NCBI GenBank assembly: GCA_033030425.1 | Contig: JAUFSD010000014.1 | Span: 496,001-560,000 of the forward strand | Direction: 5' to 3' | Length of the DNA stretch: 64,000 bases | Source of the DNA: Verpa conica | Taxonomy: Eukaryota > Ascomycota > Pezizomycetes > Pezizales > Morchellaceae | Shown here: positions 39,206 through 49,500 of the stretch, piece by piece | Position numbering within the stretch: position 1 is the first letter of the stretch | Layout of the letters: each line of letters starts with the position of its first letter | Made by a program: the position numbers and the translations under genes | Notes under the pieces: model-generated | Seen by the model: the letters and a program-made list of their open reading frames with translations, nothing else | What the model was told of the DNA's origin: nothing | Databases searched by the model: none

Positions 39206-40810
39206 GTGGATACCTCAGCTTCGCGTCCTGAGAGTCCATCCACCCCTCCCCCTCCACTACCGAGGATATTCGCGCTACCGCTCTCCCCAGAGAAGCGCAG
39301 CCTTAAGCGAACCAACTCCTCCCCAAACCACCGGTCAAGCTCGCCTAGCAAGATGTCTAGACAAAGCACTCTTCCCTTCGGAACCACTACAGGCCCAGAC
39401 AACACACCAGAACTTACAACGGACAGCTCAACCATGCCCGATCCCACCTTCCCTATCGTCGAAGAAGAAGCAATGGACGAAGACAAAGACTCCGACTCCG
39501 GCGAAGAAGACGCACACTTCACCGCCCCTCCGTACACCCAGGAATACGACCCAGAAACCAACTACCTCCCGGTAGCACAGGACTCCACCATCTCCAAGTC
39601 AGGAGCCTTTAACTACATAGCGTGGCTGGTCGGAGAGTCCTCACTAGCAAACCAGTCCGAGATCGCGAAACTCAGGAATGAGATTTCGGATCTCAAAGAA
39701 ATCATTCAGAAACAAGCCCTAGACGCACAAGTCAGGCACAACACCATCACCACCAACATGCTACAGCTAAGAGTAGCTACCAGCAATCCAGCCCCAACAA
39801 ACCCCCCTCCGGTCCCCAGAGACACCAGACCAGGGCGACAAAACAAAAAGAGCAACCAAGCCCAGCCCCCCAAAAACAACAACAAGAGCTACGCAGCGGC
39901 AGCAGCATCGGCACCAAAAACGGACAACTGGGAAAAAGTAGCACCAAAGAAAAAAGCCCCGCTCTTCAAACCAGAGTTCTCCAGAGTAAACAGAGAAATT
40001 GTTATCAAAACCATCAGCGACATCCCCGTCACTACCACCGACAACGCACTACACCACATCATAAGCAAGGGACTAGAACCAACAGGACAAAAAGTTCTAA
40101 TGACCAAGAAGCTGGGCAAACAAACAATAGTAGCGTCGGCCCCCTTCGACCAGAACTCCTCGCACCTCCTTAAGTTCACCAAAGAAATAGCGGACACCCT
40201 CAACAGACACGGATTCAACGTCGGGGAAGTCAAGGCCAACTCCAGACTAACAAAATTTTTGGTACACGGCATCCCAACAGACATCGGAAAAAACGACAGG
40301 GAAGCAGGAGTAAACCTAGCCAGCATCGTTACCGAAAGCTACAAACAGGTCAAGCTAGCGCAAGTACCATACTGGCTCACCCGAAAAGAAAGCAGAGAAA
40401 ACAAACCGTGGTCAACAATGGTCATAGCCGTCAACGGAAACTACACTCTGGAGACCCTGGGCTTTAGATACCTTATAGTGGATAATAAGTTCTGCAGAAT
40501 GGAAACATACCACCAGTACGGACCAAGCACCCAGTGCCACAACTGCAACAAGCTAGGACACCCCACACCGTTGTGCAAAGAAAAAGTCCCCACCTGCGCA
40601 GTCTGCGCAGAACAACACCACACCAAAGACCATAAGTGCACCCAGTGCAAAGGAGGCATCACGTGTGAACACACCCCACATCGGTGTGTAAACTGCAACA
40701 ACTCGCTACACAAATCGTCAGACAGAAATTGTCCAATGAAGCTACAGATAGCAAAAGACCGCAGAACAGCACAAGAGGAAGCATACAAAGAGGCCATGGA
40801 CGCCGACTAG
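39206..40810 (+). CDS. LINE-3 ORF1, zinc-knuckle protein
   Basis: 534-residue frame. The N terminus repeats the family pattern (SASRPESPSTP, then SPEKRSLKR). An acidic region (around 90-110) and a Lys/Asn/Gln-rich linker follow. The conserved middle domain has KFLVHGIPTDIGKND. Zinc motifs near residues 435-515 are CHNCNKLGHPTPLC (CX2CX4HX4C), CAVCAEQHH, CTQCKGGITC and CVNCNNSLHKSS. The frame opens with GTG at 39206. An in-frame TGA lies at 39182 with no ATG between, and the first in-frame ATG is MSRQSTLPFG near 39352. The stop TAG is immediately followed by the ORF2 ATG. Confidence 0.9.
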   Translation: MDTSASRPESPSTPPPPLPRIFALPLSPEKRSLKRTNSSPNHRSSSPSKMSRQSTLPFGTTTGPDNTPELTTDSSTMPDPTFPIVEEEAMDEDKDSDSGEEDAHFTAPPYTQEYDPETNYLPVAQDSTISKSGAFNYIAWLVGESSLANQSEIAKLRNEISDLKEIIQKQALDAQVRHNTITTNMLQLRVATSNPAPTNPPPVPRDTRPGRQNKKSNQAQPPKNNNKSYAAAAASAPKTDNWEKVAPKKKAPLFKPEFSRVNREIVIKTISDIPVTTTDNALHHIISKGLEPTGQKVLMTKKLGKQTIVASAPFDQNSSHLLKFTKEIADTLNRHGFNVGEVKANSRLTKFLVHGIPTDIGKNDREAGVNLASIVTESYKQVKLAQVPYWLTRKESRENKPWSTMVIAVNGNYTLETLGFRYLIVDNKFCRMETYHQYGPSTQCHNCNKLGHPTPLCKEKVPTCAVCAEQHHTKDHKCTQCKGGITCEHTPHRCVNCNNSLHKSSDRNCPMKLQIAKDRRTAQEEAYKEAMDAD

Positions 40811-43800
40811 ATGTGCGACATCCTAAAAACAGGCACAGCCCTAGCACAGCAGCTGAACTGCGCTAAGGGAATGGCCTCCACTCTTTCAGTTTTAGAACAA
40901 GTTAGCTCGTCCAAAAATATTTTTCTTTTGTTACTACAGGAACCATGGATCCAAGAAAACGGACTCCCCCCTATCATACCAAATTTTGACCTATTCACCC
41001 CAACAATGCCAGCAAAGTGCGCTACCTACGTAAGAAAAGATCTAGGATTGAGACCCATCATTACCCAGTCAGTCGAAAACTTCATACTAGGAGTCACAAT
41101 CCAGGTCAACAAAAAAACAGTACTCATTCTCAACATTTACTCACCCGGAAGATCCAAACACATAGCGGAAGCATCAGAGCAACTCCAAATCGCCCCCAAC
41201 ACGTATCTAGCGGGAGACCTCAATAGCCACCATGAATGGTGGTACAAAGAAAAGACCCCCCTACACTCGGACAGAATAAGAGCAGACTCTCATGGACAAA
41301 AAGTAGCAGAATGGCTCGAAAGCCAGAATTTAACACTACTAAACGACTCCAGCTATACACACCACCCGAGAAGTGGCCAGTCCCCGACAATCATAGACCT
41401 GGCAATGGCAAAAGGAATAGCCGAAGAGCTAATACACAGCGTACAAACGGACAAAGGACCATCCCACAACTCAGATCACTCCGCGATTCAAACGGCATGG
41501 AATATCAAACCACCAAGAAACACAACAAAAAGAGCGTGGAACAAGACGAACGCGCAAGCCTTTACAGAAGAAATTCAAAAAATCAAAACGGACCAGTACA
41601 ACTGGACGAGTCCAACAAGTACACTAGACAGCGTCACAAGCATCCTTAAGGAAGTAGACCGCATCATAGAAACCACAGTCCCCCTGAGAAAAGTGGGGCA
41701 ATACAGCCACCCCTGGTGGACGGAACACCTAAATGCACTGAAAAAAGAAGCGGCAAGAACCACCAGAAGTGCAAGAAACCTCCCCCAGGACCCCGAAGCA
41801 AGGAAAACAGCAAACAGGGCAAACAACCAGTGGAAACAGGCAGTCAGATACGCCAGAAGAGACTACGTTAAACAAAGCCTCGCCAAAGCAGACAGTAATA
41901 CACTGTGGAAGCTTGTTCAGAAACCCAAAAAGGTCATGAGAATACCGGAAATGCAAGGTGATGACACGTTTGCGGGGAAGGTGGACAGGTTTAACACATC
42001 CTTCTTCCCCAAAAATGACAGTCCCCTACCCCCCATTCCAGAAAAATTTATACCCCCTTGCACCAAGGATCTCAGTAACGCATATACAGAAGTAACCATA
42101 GAAGAAATAAATCGGGCACTCTCAAGGGACCTAAAAACAGCACCGGGGGCGGACAACATGAAGTGGGACACGGTACTGGCAATACACAAAGCAAACCCCA
42201 ACCTCCTTCAAATAGTTTTCTCACAGCTACTGTGGCACGGCGTACACCCAGAAGAATGGAAAGTAGCCAAGTGCGTACCGATACTCAAACACCGAAAGAC
42301 AGAGCTGCAAGAACCCAAGTCCTACAGACCCATCTCCCTACTACCCTGCATGAGCAAACTTCTAGAAAGCATAATAGCCAGAAGAATAACCCGGTATGGC
42401 AAAGAATGCGGAGGACTCTCGAACTCCCAGATGGGAGCAGTGGAAGGACGGTCCAGCACAGACGCCCTGCTAAGAATGCTCACCCCAGCACAAGAGTGGC
42501 TTAGGATAAAGAAAACAACAGGCCAAACCCCCCTAAGACCGGCCATACTCACGAATGACGTGGAAGGAGCCTTCAACCTAGTCAACCATAAGCGACTAGT
42601 ACACATCATGAAAGCCAGGAAGTTTCCCACATACGTCTGCAAGTGGGTGGAGAATTTTATTTCACATCGAAAAGTCTTTTTCGCCTTTAACCAGGAGGAA
42701 TCGGAACGACTACCCTACAATTCAGGAGTTCCCCAAGGCTCCCCACTCTCACCGATATTATACATGATCCTAGCGGACCTACTCCTCAGACCAAAAGAAA
42801 CAGCCACAGAAATCAATAACGTATACATGGACGACGACGCCATGCTGCAAGGGGCCAGATCCGAGAAGTTCATCGCCATCAGGCTACAGGAACGAATGAA
42901 GGAAAAGGAACAAAAAGCACAAATACTAGGCATTCGCTTCGCCCCGGAAAAGGCAGACCTGCTATATCTTTTTCCAACAACCAGCAAATCCAGCAAGACG
43001 ATACCAGTTAATCTCTACGACAAACCGGTCATACCGCAAACGAACATAAAAATACTCGGAGTCTACCTGGACCAAAGACTCACGTTCAAAGAACACATTA
43101 GCAAGGCCATCTCCAAAAGCAACACAATACTAGCGATGATCAGAAAAGCCATTAACAGCAACACGATCACACCCAAAAGCGTCTACAAATTAATAACAGG
43201 CCTTTTTATACCATCCCTGATGTGGGGATCGGAAGTATGGTGGACCGGAGCCAGACACATCCTAGACCGCCTGTCCCCAATCTATAACAAAGCGGCACAG
43301 ATAATAACCGGACTCCCCCAACACGTTGATACCAAAAAGCTTCTAAAAGAGGCAGGCCTGCCCCCGCTTAAGATACAGCTAGACATTAAGTCATTACGAT
43401 ACGGTATCAGAGTTCTTAGCAGCACCAGCGACAGTCCCAATAAATCGACTCTGCTAGAAATGTTACAAAAGGAAAATCACTACTACGGAGTAGGACTAGA
43501 GCGAATAGCCCACATCGTCCAACACTACACACAACATCAACCCATCGAAGACACAGAAGACATCCCAAAAGAGCTGTGGCTCCCCCCTCACAGCATTTCC
43601 ATCTCAAACAGTACCAAAGAAGAAACAGCCAAAGAACACAACGACTGGATCCAAAACAATCCAAGAACACTCTCGGTATACAGCGACGGATCCAAAGATA
43701 AAACAGTCAGTGCGGCTTGGATAGGGAATCTAAATCGAGTATCGATAAAAGGAAGCGCAAACATAGGATCAAAAGCAGACATACTGGACGGAGAACTGGC

Positions 43801-44467
43801 AGCGATCGCGGGAGCACTCAGGGAGTTGGTAGCATCCGGAGTCGCAAACACAGAGATATGCCTGATGGTCGACAATCAAACGGCCCTAAAACGGCTTACA
43901 GGGGCAGCAGCGCCCAACAAAGAGTTTACGAGGCAAAGCCTGGAGGACATTAAGACGCTACAGCAGAGAGGCTGTAGTGTCAGAGGACAGTGGACCCCCT
44001 CGCACGTAGGCATAACAGGAAACGATAAAGTTGACACTCTAGCCAAAAAAGCACTTGAAAAACCAGACACATACGGGAAAATCACCATTACCTGGCTCCA
44101 GAGCCTCCCAAGACACATTTTACAAGAACAGACAGGCTCCACCACGAAGGGACCGTACCCACCATACAGCGAGGTAAACAAGCGCTTTGCAGACACCCTC
44201 TTCAGAGTACGCAACGAGGCAACACACATCGACCCAACACATTTCCGAACACCAGCACAATGCGAGTGTGGAGCGAAACTCTCCAGTAAACACATTGTAC
44301 TACACTGCCCACTACTGGATCAACAGAGAAAAGAACTAATTGACCAAACACGGGGAGGGTCCTGGGAGAACATAGTCGGGCACGACAGCTATCTACCCCT
44401 ACTCTCGTTTTTGAGAACAACGAAGGAAGTTTGGAGGAGGAAAAAGGGAAAAAAGTACACAAGGTGA
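40811..44467 (+). CDS. LINE-3 ORF2, endonuclease / reverse transcriptase / RNase H
   Basis: Intact 1218-residue frame. APE-type endonuclease in the first 230 residues: LLQEPWIQENG, GDLNSHHEWW and HNSDHSA. Reverse transcriptase in the centre: SYRPISLLPCMSKLLE, NDVEGAFN, GVPQGSPLSP and the catalytic YMDDDAML. RNase H: VYSDGSKD, DGELAAIAG, DNQTALKRL and SHVGITGNDKVD give the D-E-D-D set. A C-terminal CECGAKLSSKHIVLHCPLL cluster resembles the zinc-binding tail of Tad/I-clade ORF2 proteins. It begins with no spacing after the ORF1 stop, so translation probably depends on termination-reinitiation. The RNase H domain places it in the Tad1/I group. Confidence 0.96.
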   Translation: MCDILKTGTALAQQLNCAKGMASTLSVLEQVSSSKNIFLLLLQEPWIQENGLPPIIPNFDLFTPTMPAKCATYVRKDLGLRPIITQSVENFILGVTIQVNKKTVLILNIYSPGRSKHIAEASEQLQIAPNTYLAGDLNSHHEWWYKEKTPLHSDRIRADSHGQKVAEWLESQNLTLLNDSSYTHHPRSGQSPTIIDLAMAKGIAEELIHSVQTDKGPSHNSDHSAIQTAWNIKPPRNTTKRAWNKTNAQAFTEEIQKIKTDQYNWTSPTSTLDSVTSILKEVDRIIETTVPLRKVGQYSHPWWTEHLNALKKEAARTTRSARNLPQDPEARKTANRANNQWKQAVRYARRDYVKQSLAKADSNTLWKLVQKPKKVMRIPEMQGDDTFAGKVDRFNTSFFPKNDSPLPPIPEKFIPPCTKDLSNAYTEVTIEEINRALSRDLKTAPGADNMKWDTVLAIHKANPNLLQIVFSQLLWHGVHPEEWKVAKCVPILKHRKTELQEPKSYRPISLLPCMSKLLESIIARRITRYGKECGGLSNSQMGAVEGRSSTDALLRMLTPAQEWLRIKKTTGQTPLRPAILTNDVEGAFNLVNHKRLVHIMKARKFPTYVCKWVENFISHRKVFFAFNQEESERLPYNSGVPQGSPLSPILYMILADLLLRPKETATEINNVYMDDDAMLQGARSEKFIAIRLQERMKEKEQKAQILGIRFAPEKADLLYLFPTTSKSSKTIPVNLYDKPVIPQTNIKILGVYLDQRLTFKEHISKAISKSNTILAMIRKAINSNTITPKSVYKLITGLFIPSLMWGSEVWWTGARHILDRLSPIYNKAAQIITGLPQHVDTKKLLKEAGLPPLKIQLDIKSLRYGIRVLSSTSDSPNKSTLLEMLQKENHYYGVGLERIAHIVQHYTQHQPIEDTEDIPKELWLPPHSISISNSTKEETAKEHNDWIQNNPRTLSVYSDGSKDKTVSAAWIGNLNRVSIKGSANIGSKADILDGELAAIAGALRELVASGVANTEICLMVDNQTALKRLTGAAAPNKEFTRQSLEDIKTLQQRGCSVRGQWTPSHVGITGNDKVDTLAKKALEKPDTYGKITITWLQSLPRHILQEQTGSTTKGPYPPYSEVNKRFADTLFRVRNEATHIDPTHFRTPAQCECGAKLSSKHIVLHCPLLDQQRKELIDQTRGGSWENIVGHDSYLPLLSFLRTTKEVWRRKKGKKYTR

Positions 44468-46762
44468 CCTGCGAGGAGGAAGTTTTTCTTTTGTTTGCAG
44501 GCAGAAATATTAGGCGATAAGCGAACGTAACGAGAAAGGGACTTTACTTGGATATTTTTATTACTATTACTTGTTTTTTTGTTTTTTTGTTTTGCTTTTG
44601 TTTTGTTTAGGCGGTAGTTTGTAGACGGCCCCTTCGGGGGCTTACGTAGTGGCCCACGGGGCTAGATCGGACAATAAATACTTTACTTTACTTTACTTTC
44701 TTCCTCGTTATGAGGCATACCCACTCGGAATTCCAACTTCGTCGACGATAGAGTTACTGGCAAACCTTTGGGCGCGCATAACTTCTTCAGCAAAATTACC
44801 TCTGTAGTACACGTTGAGCATGAGAATACCGCAAACCCTCGGGCGCGCTGGTTCCTCTTTGTCGAATTCTACCTTCTTTCTAGTGCCCCCTCGGGGGAGT
44901 TGCGTCCACCAGCCCCTATTACCTCCGGACTTCACACTGCCAGTCTCTGTAAGCCTAGCGCTGGAACCTCGGTCAAAGTCTTCCGGAAATCCTCTCCATC
45001 TCATTTGATTTGGATGAGCCCTTACTCGTTGCCCTCGGGCGCTCATTACAATTTTGGGGATCCCTCAACCAAGGACCATTCCCCACCACTACCAGCGAGC
45101 GGGCAGCCCCCCTCAACAACACATTATCCTACCGGACCAGGCAGACTCGATTCTCCAGGTTCCCCACTATACGACAACACTTTCTCCAACCGGAAAAAGT
45201 GTACCAGTCAAGAAGTGGTTGACATCCGGTCCTCATACGGTCATCCACCCCCTTACTATCAATGGTATGCCGACTGACAACGGTCTCTACCTCCCCTACC
45301 TCGGTTCCACATAGTGGAAACTCAACTCTACTTTACATCCTACGCTCCCCTTACCTCTCTGCCAGAGGATTGTCCGTGTCTAGTCTCGGCTAGGGAAAGG
45401 GTTACGACGCCGGGAAACGGGAGCTCCTGTCCGTGAGGAACTGTTCATCATTTGCACCGCGATGTTAGTGAACCTCACTCAGGACCCGATACACCCCCCG
45501 GGATTCAAGCCCATCGACATGAAACGCCAGATTGGAAGATGCTTTTGGAAGAGCAAGAGTTGTTTATTATTTGGTTACATGTTCTTTCTTTGGTGTCGCT
45601 TAGTTAGTTCTATGTGTTCTCTCTTTGGTGTGTTCCTCTACGCGTTTAGTTCGTAGATACATGTACATTCTTTGGCCGGTACCCAGTACCGTTTAGTTAG
45701 CTTTGGCGGAGTTAGTTGGCGGTCTCTTCGGAGACTTACTTAGTGGGCCACGGGCCTAGATAGGAAATAAACACTTACTTACTTACTTACTTACTTTCTT
45801 CAGTTAAATTCAATACAAGTTTCTCTTCTTCGCTGCCTCTCTGCTGCTTCATCGCCTCGCGATCGCTGAAAACCGCTTCTTACTTCACAAACCTTTGGTA
45901 TTTTGCTTGTAACGGATAGTTACCTTGCCATCGAGTTAGTTGTATCCTGTGGTTACGCTGCCCTCACGCTGTCCCCCTTGAAACCAGTCGGGGCATGTTT
46001 CTTGACAAACTAACGGTATGAAGGAAGGCCCCACTTCCCAGTACTGCTTGCTGATTAGTACCAAAGGGCTTTGATGACTCTCTGCCACGAGGGAACATGC
46101 AAGGACGGAACAGATACGGTGGTTAGTACACTTATCGGCCCGTCCGCAGAGTACAGATTGGTTCACTAACAGTTTTACATGATTGTATTACTCTAGTACA
46201 TCTTCGGGCTTGACTAGAATAGACGATAGGACCAGGACAAAGTGCTTGGACTGGTCGGGATTTGTATAAGTATGGGGGGAATGTATTTGTATTGGCGTTT
46301 TGAGTGTGTTGTAAGATTTGTGTTTGTATGGCGTGATTGCTTGGCAGGTTTTCAGGGTCTTCGGGGGTTCCCAGGCGTTTGTATTAGGATTTAGAATAAA
46401 TCCGCGAGCCCAAACCGCGGTATATAAAATAGTCGGCAGATTTGTCTCTTTACCAAAAATATCAACGGGAAGAACAAGTCTTATCAATATATTTGAATCT
46501 ATCGGACTACCTTTACCGTATAACTCTATTACAAACATTTTTGCTTGTGACTTTCGAAGCTTCAACTGAACCACTTTCCGCTTTATCTAACCAACTCTAG
46601 TGAGTCTTGACGATATCGTAGTTCATAACTCTCTTGTGCGATTCAAAGGAACAACTACTACCGTTGACTGAGGAGACCTTGGTAGTTGGTATCCTATACC
46701 TTCGGACTGAACTCTAAGCTTAGCGGGACGTAGCCTGGACAATTGTATAGGCCAGTTTTACA

Positions 46763-47150
46763 GAGGAAGCTTACTGAAGCAAGGGTTATTACCACCAAGG
46801 AGGTAATAAGGCTTAGAGAAGAGAGAGAGGCAATAGAGGCACAAAATGAAGCTAAGAAAGCACGCAGCAAAGCAAAAGGGAAAGGTAAAGGTGCTGAAAA
46901 GGAGTCAATTATCCTCCCAATAGGGAATCCAGCACCTCCTAGCACCCCCCCCAGTAGAGAGTTTAGAGAGCTTAGAAGCTGCCCAAAACATTGCTCCAAA
47001 AGGTCGAGATTGAGGTTGAGGTAAGGGTAGGGGTAGGGCAAGGGGTAGAGGCAGTAGAGGGGGTAGAGGTGGGGTAGAAGCGTTCAGATTGATGAGGAAG
47101 TAGTCATAATTAGCTCCGAGGAGAGTGATACTGCTAGCAAAGACAGTCAA
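46763..47150 (+). pseudogene. pogo/Fot1-type transposase tail remnant
   Basis: Directly after the Gypsy LTR, RKLTEARVITTKEVIRLREERE matches the tail of the transposase at 3-773. It continues into a Lys/Ala-rich stretch and decays. The LTR end truncates it on the left. Confidence 0.7.
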
Positions 47151-47729
47151 TAAGCAATAGAATACATCAGCAAACTAAAATTTGTATCAGGAGGGACAAG
47201 CACTGTGTCAGGATACAGGCTTAGAAAATTGTACATCAGATGCATCCACACTGTCCTGATAGAACTTCTAGCAGCTCCAGTCTCATGATGTCTCCTGACG
47301 CATCCCGGGAGGCTTCAGAGACTTTGGTGGAGTCTCCTGAAGCATCTGGTAAAGTTTCCTGGAGCACTCAAAACTCTAAAATATTTTTTACTGCAGCTCT
47401 GTCTGATGGAGCTTTAAAAGCCTTGACAGCGGCTTCTAAAGCACTGATAGTAACTATGGGAGCTTTGGAGGTTATTCCTTCCGAAAAAACACCTGCACCT
47501 CGCTAAGGTTTGCTAAGTCCCTAAACAGTTACCCGGCCTGCACCCATCACAACCATATCCCTTGCCAAAATCCTCTAAGTCCCCACAGTCTCGCGTACCT
47601 GCAGCAACCCCCTACCTGCAGCAACTCCGTACCTCCTACCCCCCCCACCTAGAAGCAGTCTACTATAGAGCTAACAACCTATTCAGAATCACGAGAACCA
47701 GCAAAGCCTGCCTGCCTGCCTGCCCCTGG
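47151..47729. other. Unassigned sequence between pogo remnant and array
   Basis: Serine-rich open frame 47240-47506 without a recognised domain. Words such as CTCCTGA and GGAGCTTT resemble the sequence right of the array at 49050-49130. It may be decayed transposon or repeat DNA; no gene is supported. Confidence 0.3.
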
Positions 47730-48900
47730 TGGCCCTGGGCCACCAACAAACAACGTACTGGTACAAACACTCCGTGTCCAATGCGTCAATGTGACCCCCC
47801 AGAGAACCCCCAGCGTGACAGCTGCAGCAAGACCCCCTTAGGACCTCCAGCAAGGCTCCAGCAGCCTTCAGCAGTCTCCGGGCCACCAAGCGAACAACCT
47901 ACCCATCCAGGTACGAACACCCTTTGTCCGACGCGTCGACGTGACCTCCAGAGGACCCCCAGCGCGACAGCAGCAGCAGGACCCCCTAGGACCCCCTAGG
48001 ACCTCCAGCAAGCCTCCAGCAAGCCTCCAGCACCCCCAGCAAGCCTCCGAGCCACCAAGAGAACAACCTACTTGTCGAGGTACAAACCCCCCATGTCCGA
48101 CGCGTCGACTGGACCTCGAACTGACGCCCAGCGCGACAGCAGGCAGCAAGCAAGCAAGCAGGCAGGCAGGCAGGCAGGCAGGTGGAGGGGGCAGGTTCTC
48201 TCCTATATAGCAAACAACCTACCCGTCACGGTACGAACTTTCTATGTCCGACGTGTCGACGTGACCCTCAGAGAACCCCAGCGCGACAACTGCAGCAAGG
48301 ACCCCCCAGCAAGACTCCAGCAGCCTTCAGCAGTCTCTGGGCCACCAAGCGAACAACCTACCCATCACGGTACGAACCCTCCATGTCCAAAGCGTCGACT
48401 GGACCTCGACCTGACGTGCAAGCAAGCAAGCAGGCAGGCAGGTGGGGGGCAGGTTCTCTCCTATAGAGAGAACAACTTACCCGAGTAGGTACAAACTCCC
48501 TGTGTCGGACGTGTCGGCTGGACCTCGAGCTGACACCCAGCGCAGCAGCAGGCAGCAGACCCCCCCCCAGGACCTCCAGCAAGGCTCCAGCAGCCTCCGG
48601 GCCACCAAGCGAACAACCTACCGGTCCAGGTACGAACACTCCATGTCCGACGTGTTGACGTGACTCCCAGAGGACCTCCAGCGCAGCAGCAGCAGCAGGA
48701 CCCCCAGGACCACCCCCCAGCGCGACAGCAGCAGCAGCACCTCCCTTAGGACCCCTCCAGGACCCCCAGCAGCCTCCGGGCTACCAAGCGAACAACCTAC
48801 CCGTGGCGGTACGAACCCCCCGTGTTCTACCCCTCGACGTGACCGCCAGACAACTCCCAGCGCGACAGCAGACAGCAGGCAGCAGGCAGCAGGCAAGCAG
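47730..48900. repeat. Degenerate minisatellite array
   Basis: About eight units of roughly 120-180 bp. Each has GGGCCACCAAGCGAACAACC, then a GGTACGAAC block, TGTCCGACGCGTCGACGTGAC, and a variable CAG/CCAGCA-rich filler. CAGGCAGGCAGG and AAGCAAGCAAGC runs occur inside. All reading frames are alanine, proline and glutamine-rich repeat products. A reverse single unit lies near 34810-34900. Confidence 0.75.
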
Positions 48901-49348
48901 GGGGGGCAGGCAGGGGGGGCAAAACAGCAGTATTTTGTATATAGACTAGAAAATGTACATAGTAAAATAAATAAATTTTTAAAAACTCCGAACCGTGACT
49001 CCCAGCGTGACTGCCAGCGTGACTAGCAAGCCCCCCAGAGACTACTATAGAGTCTTCAGACGTCTCCTGACGCCTCCAGAGGCAACTATGGGAGCCTCCG
49101 GGGCTCTCCTGAGAGCTCTGACAGCTAGCCGAGCGTCTCTGAGACAGATCCCATCTCCTGATCGTCGAATTCCACCAACTGCATCCCAAGCCTCAGATGC
49201 ATCAGATGCGTCAGAGAGAAACCTTCAAGTTTGCTGATGTAGATATCGCTTTTGGAAGCCCTATTAGAGCCTCACTTATTGCCTTTTAAAGACGGGAAAT
49301 CACGTGATCAGTATCTAGGTGCTGATTGGTTTGACGGTGAAATACTTT
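48901..49348. other. Unassigned sequence right of the array
   Basis: A G-run block (GGGGGGCAGG) at 48900-48920, an AT-rich segment, then CTCCTGACGCCTCCAG words. No gene, RNA or element end recognised. Confidence 0.3.
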
Positions 49349-49465
49349 AGATACATGTACATTCTTTGGCTGGTACCCAGTACCATTTAGTTAGCTTTGG
49401 CGGAGTTAGTTGGCGGTCTCTCTAGAGACTTACTTAATGGGCCTCAGGCCTAGGTAGGAAATAAA

Positions 49466-49500
<35 letters not shown>
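49349..49500 (+). mobile_element. 5'-truncated LINE 3' tail
   Basis: Carries a GGTACCCAGTACC hairpin, GTCTC-TCTA-GAGAC, the second hairpin around GGGCCTCAGGCCT, GAAATAAATAC and a (TAC)n tail. It matches 45652-45800 inside R copy 2. The tail joins the reverse E LTR at the same E position where LINE-1 and LINE-2 are inserted. Confidence 0.75.

Larger units (their letters stand above)
39054..44696 (+). mobile_element. LINE-3: full-length Tad-like LINE, apparently intact
   Basis: About 5.64 kb, inserted in R copy 2. Target duplication TTTCTTGATCGTTA (39040-39053) matches TTTCTTCCTCGTTA (44697-44710) at 12 of 14 positions. The 5' UTR shares blocks with LINE-1 and LINE-2. ORF1 and ORF2 are both open. 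The 3' end has the double hairpin with a TTCG loop (about 44625-44670) and an (ACTTT)n tail, unlike the (TAC)n tails of LINE-1 and LINE-2. It is about as long as expected for an autonomous copy and has no visible break. Confidence 0.93.
38862..45983 (+). mobile_element. R unit, copy 2, split by LINE-3
   Basis: Starts TTTCACAGAA and ends CCCTTGAAA, flanked by the perfect 5 bp duplication CCAGT (38857-38861 and 45984-45988). After removal of LINE-3 and one of its duplications the unit is about 1465 bp, close to the 1453 bp of copy 1. The TATA box is at 38980-38987. The 3' part contains the LINE-like double hairpin with a (CTTA)n tract (about 45705-45800) where copy 1 has (ACTTT)n. This independent insertion fixes both ends of the unit. 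Confidence 0.85.
38482..46762 (+). repeat. Gypsy LTR (forward) split by R copy 2
   Basis: LTR sequence 38482-38861 continues at 45984-46762 with the 5 bp CCAGT duplicated at the junction. The sense-strand TATA (TATATAAAAT) lies at 46421-46430 and the end GCCAGTTTTACA at 46762. The outer flanks (GTTGT, GAGGA) do not match, so no duplication of its own was found. Confidence 0.85.

Noticed and set aside
47730..48900. CRISPR-like array
   Set aside because: Units are long and degenerate, the fillers are low-complexity, and the organism is a eukaryote.
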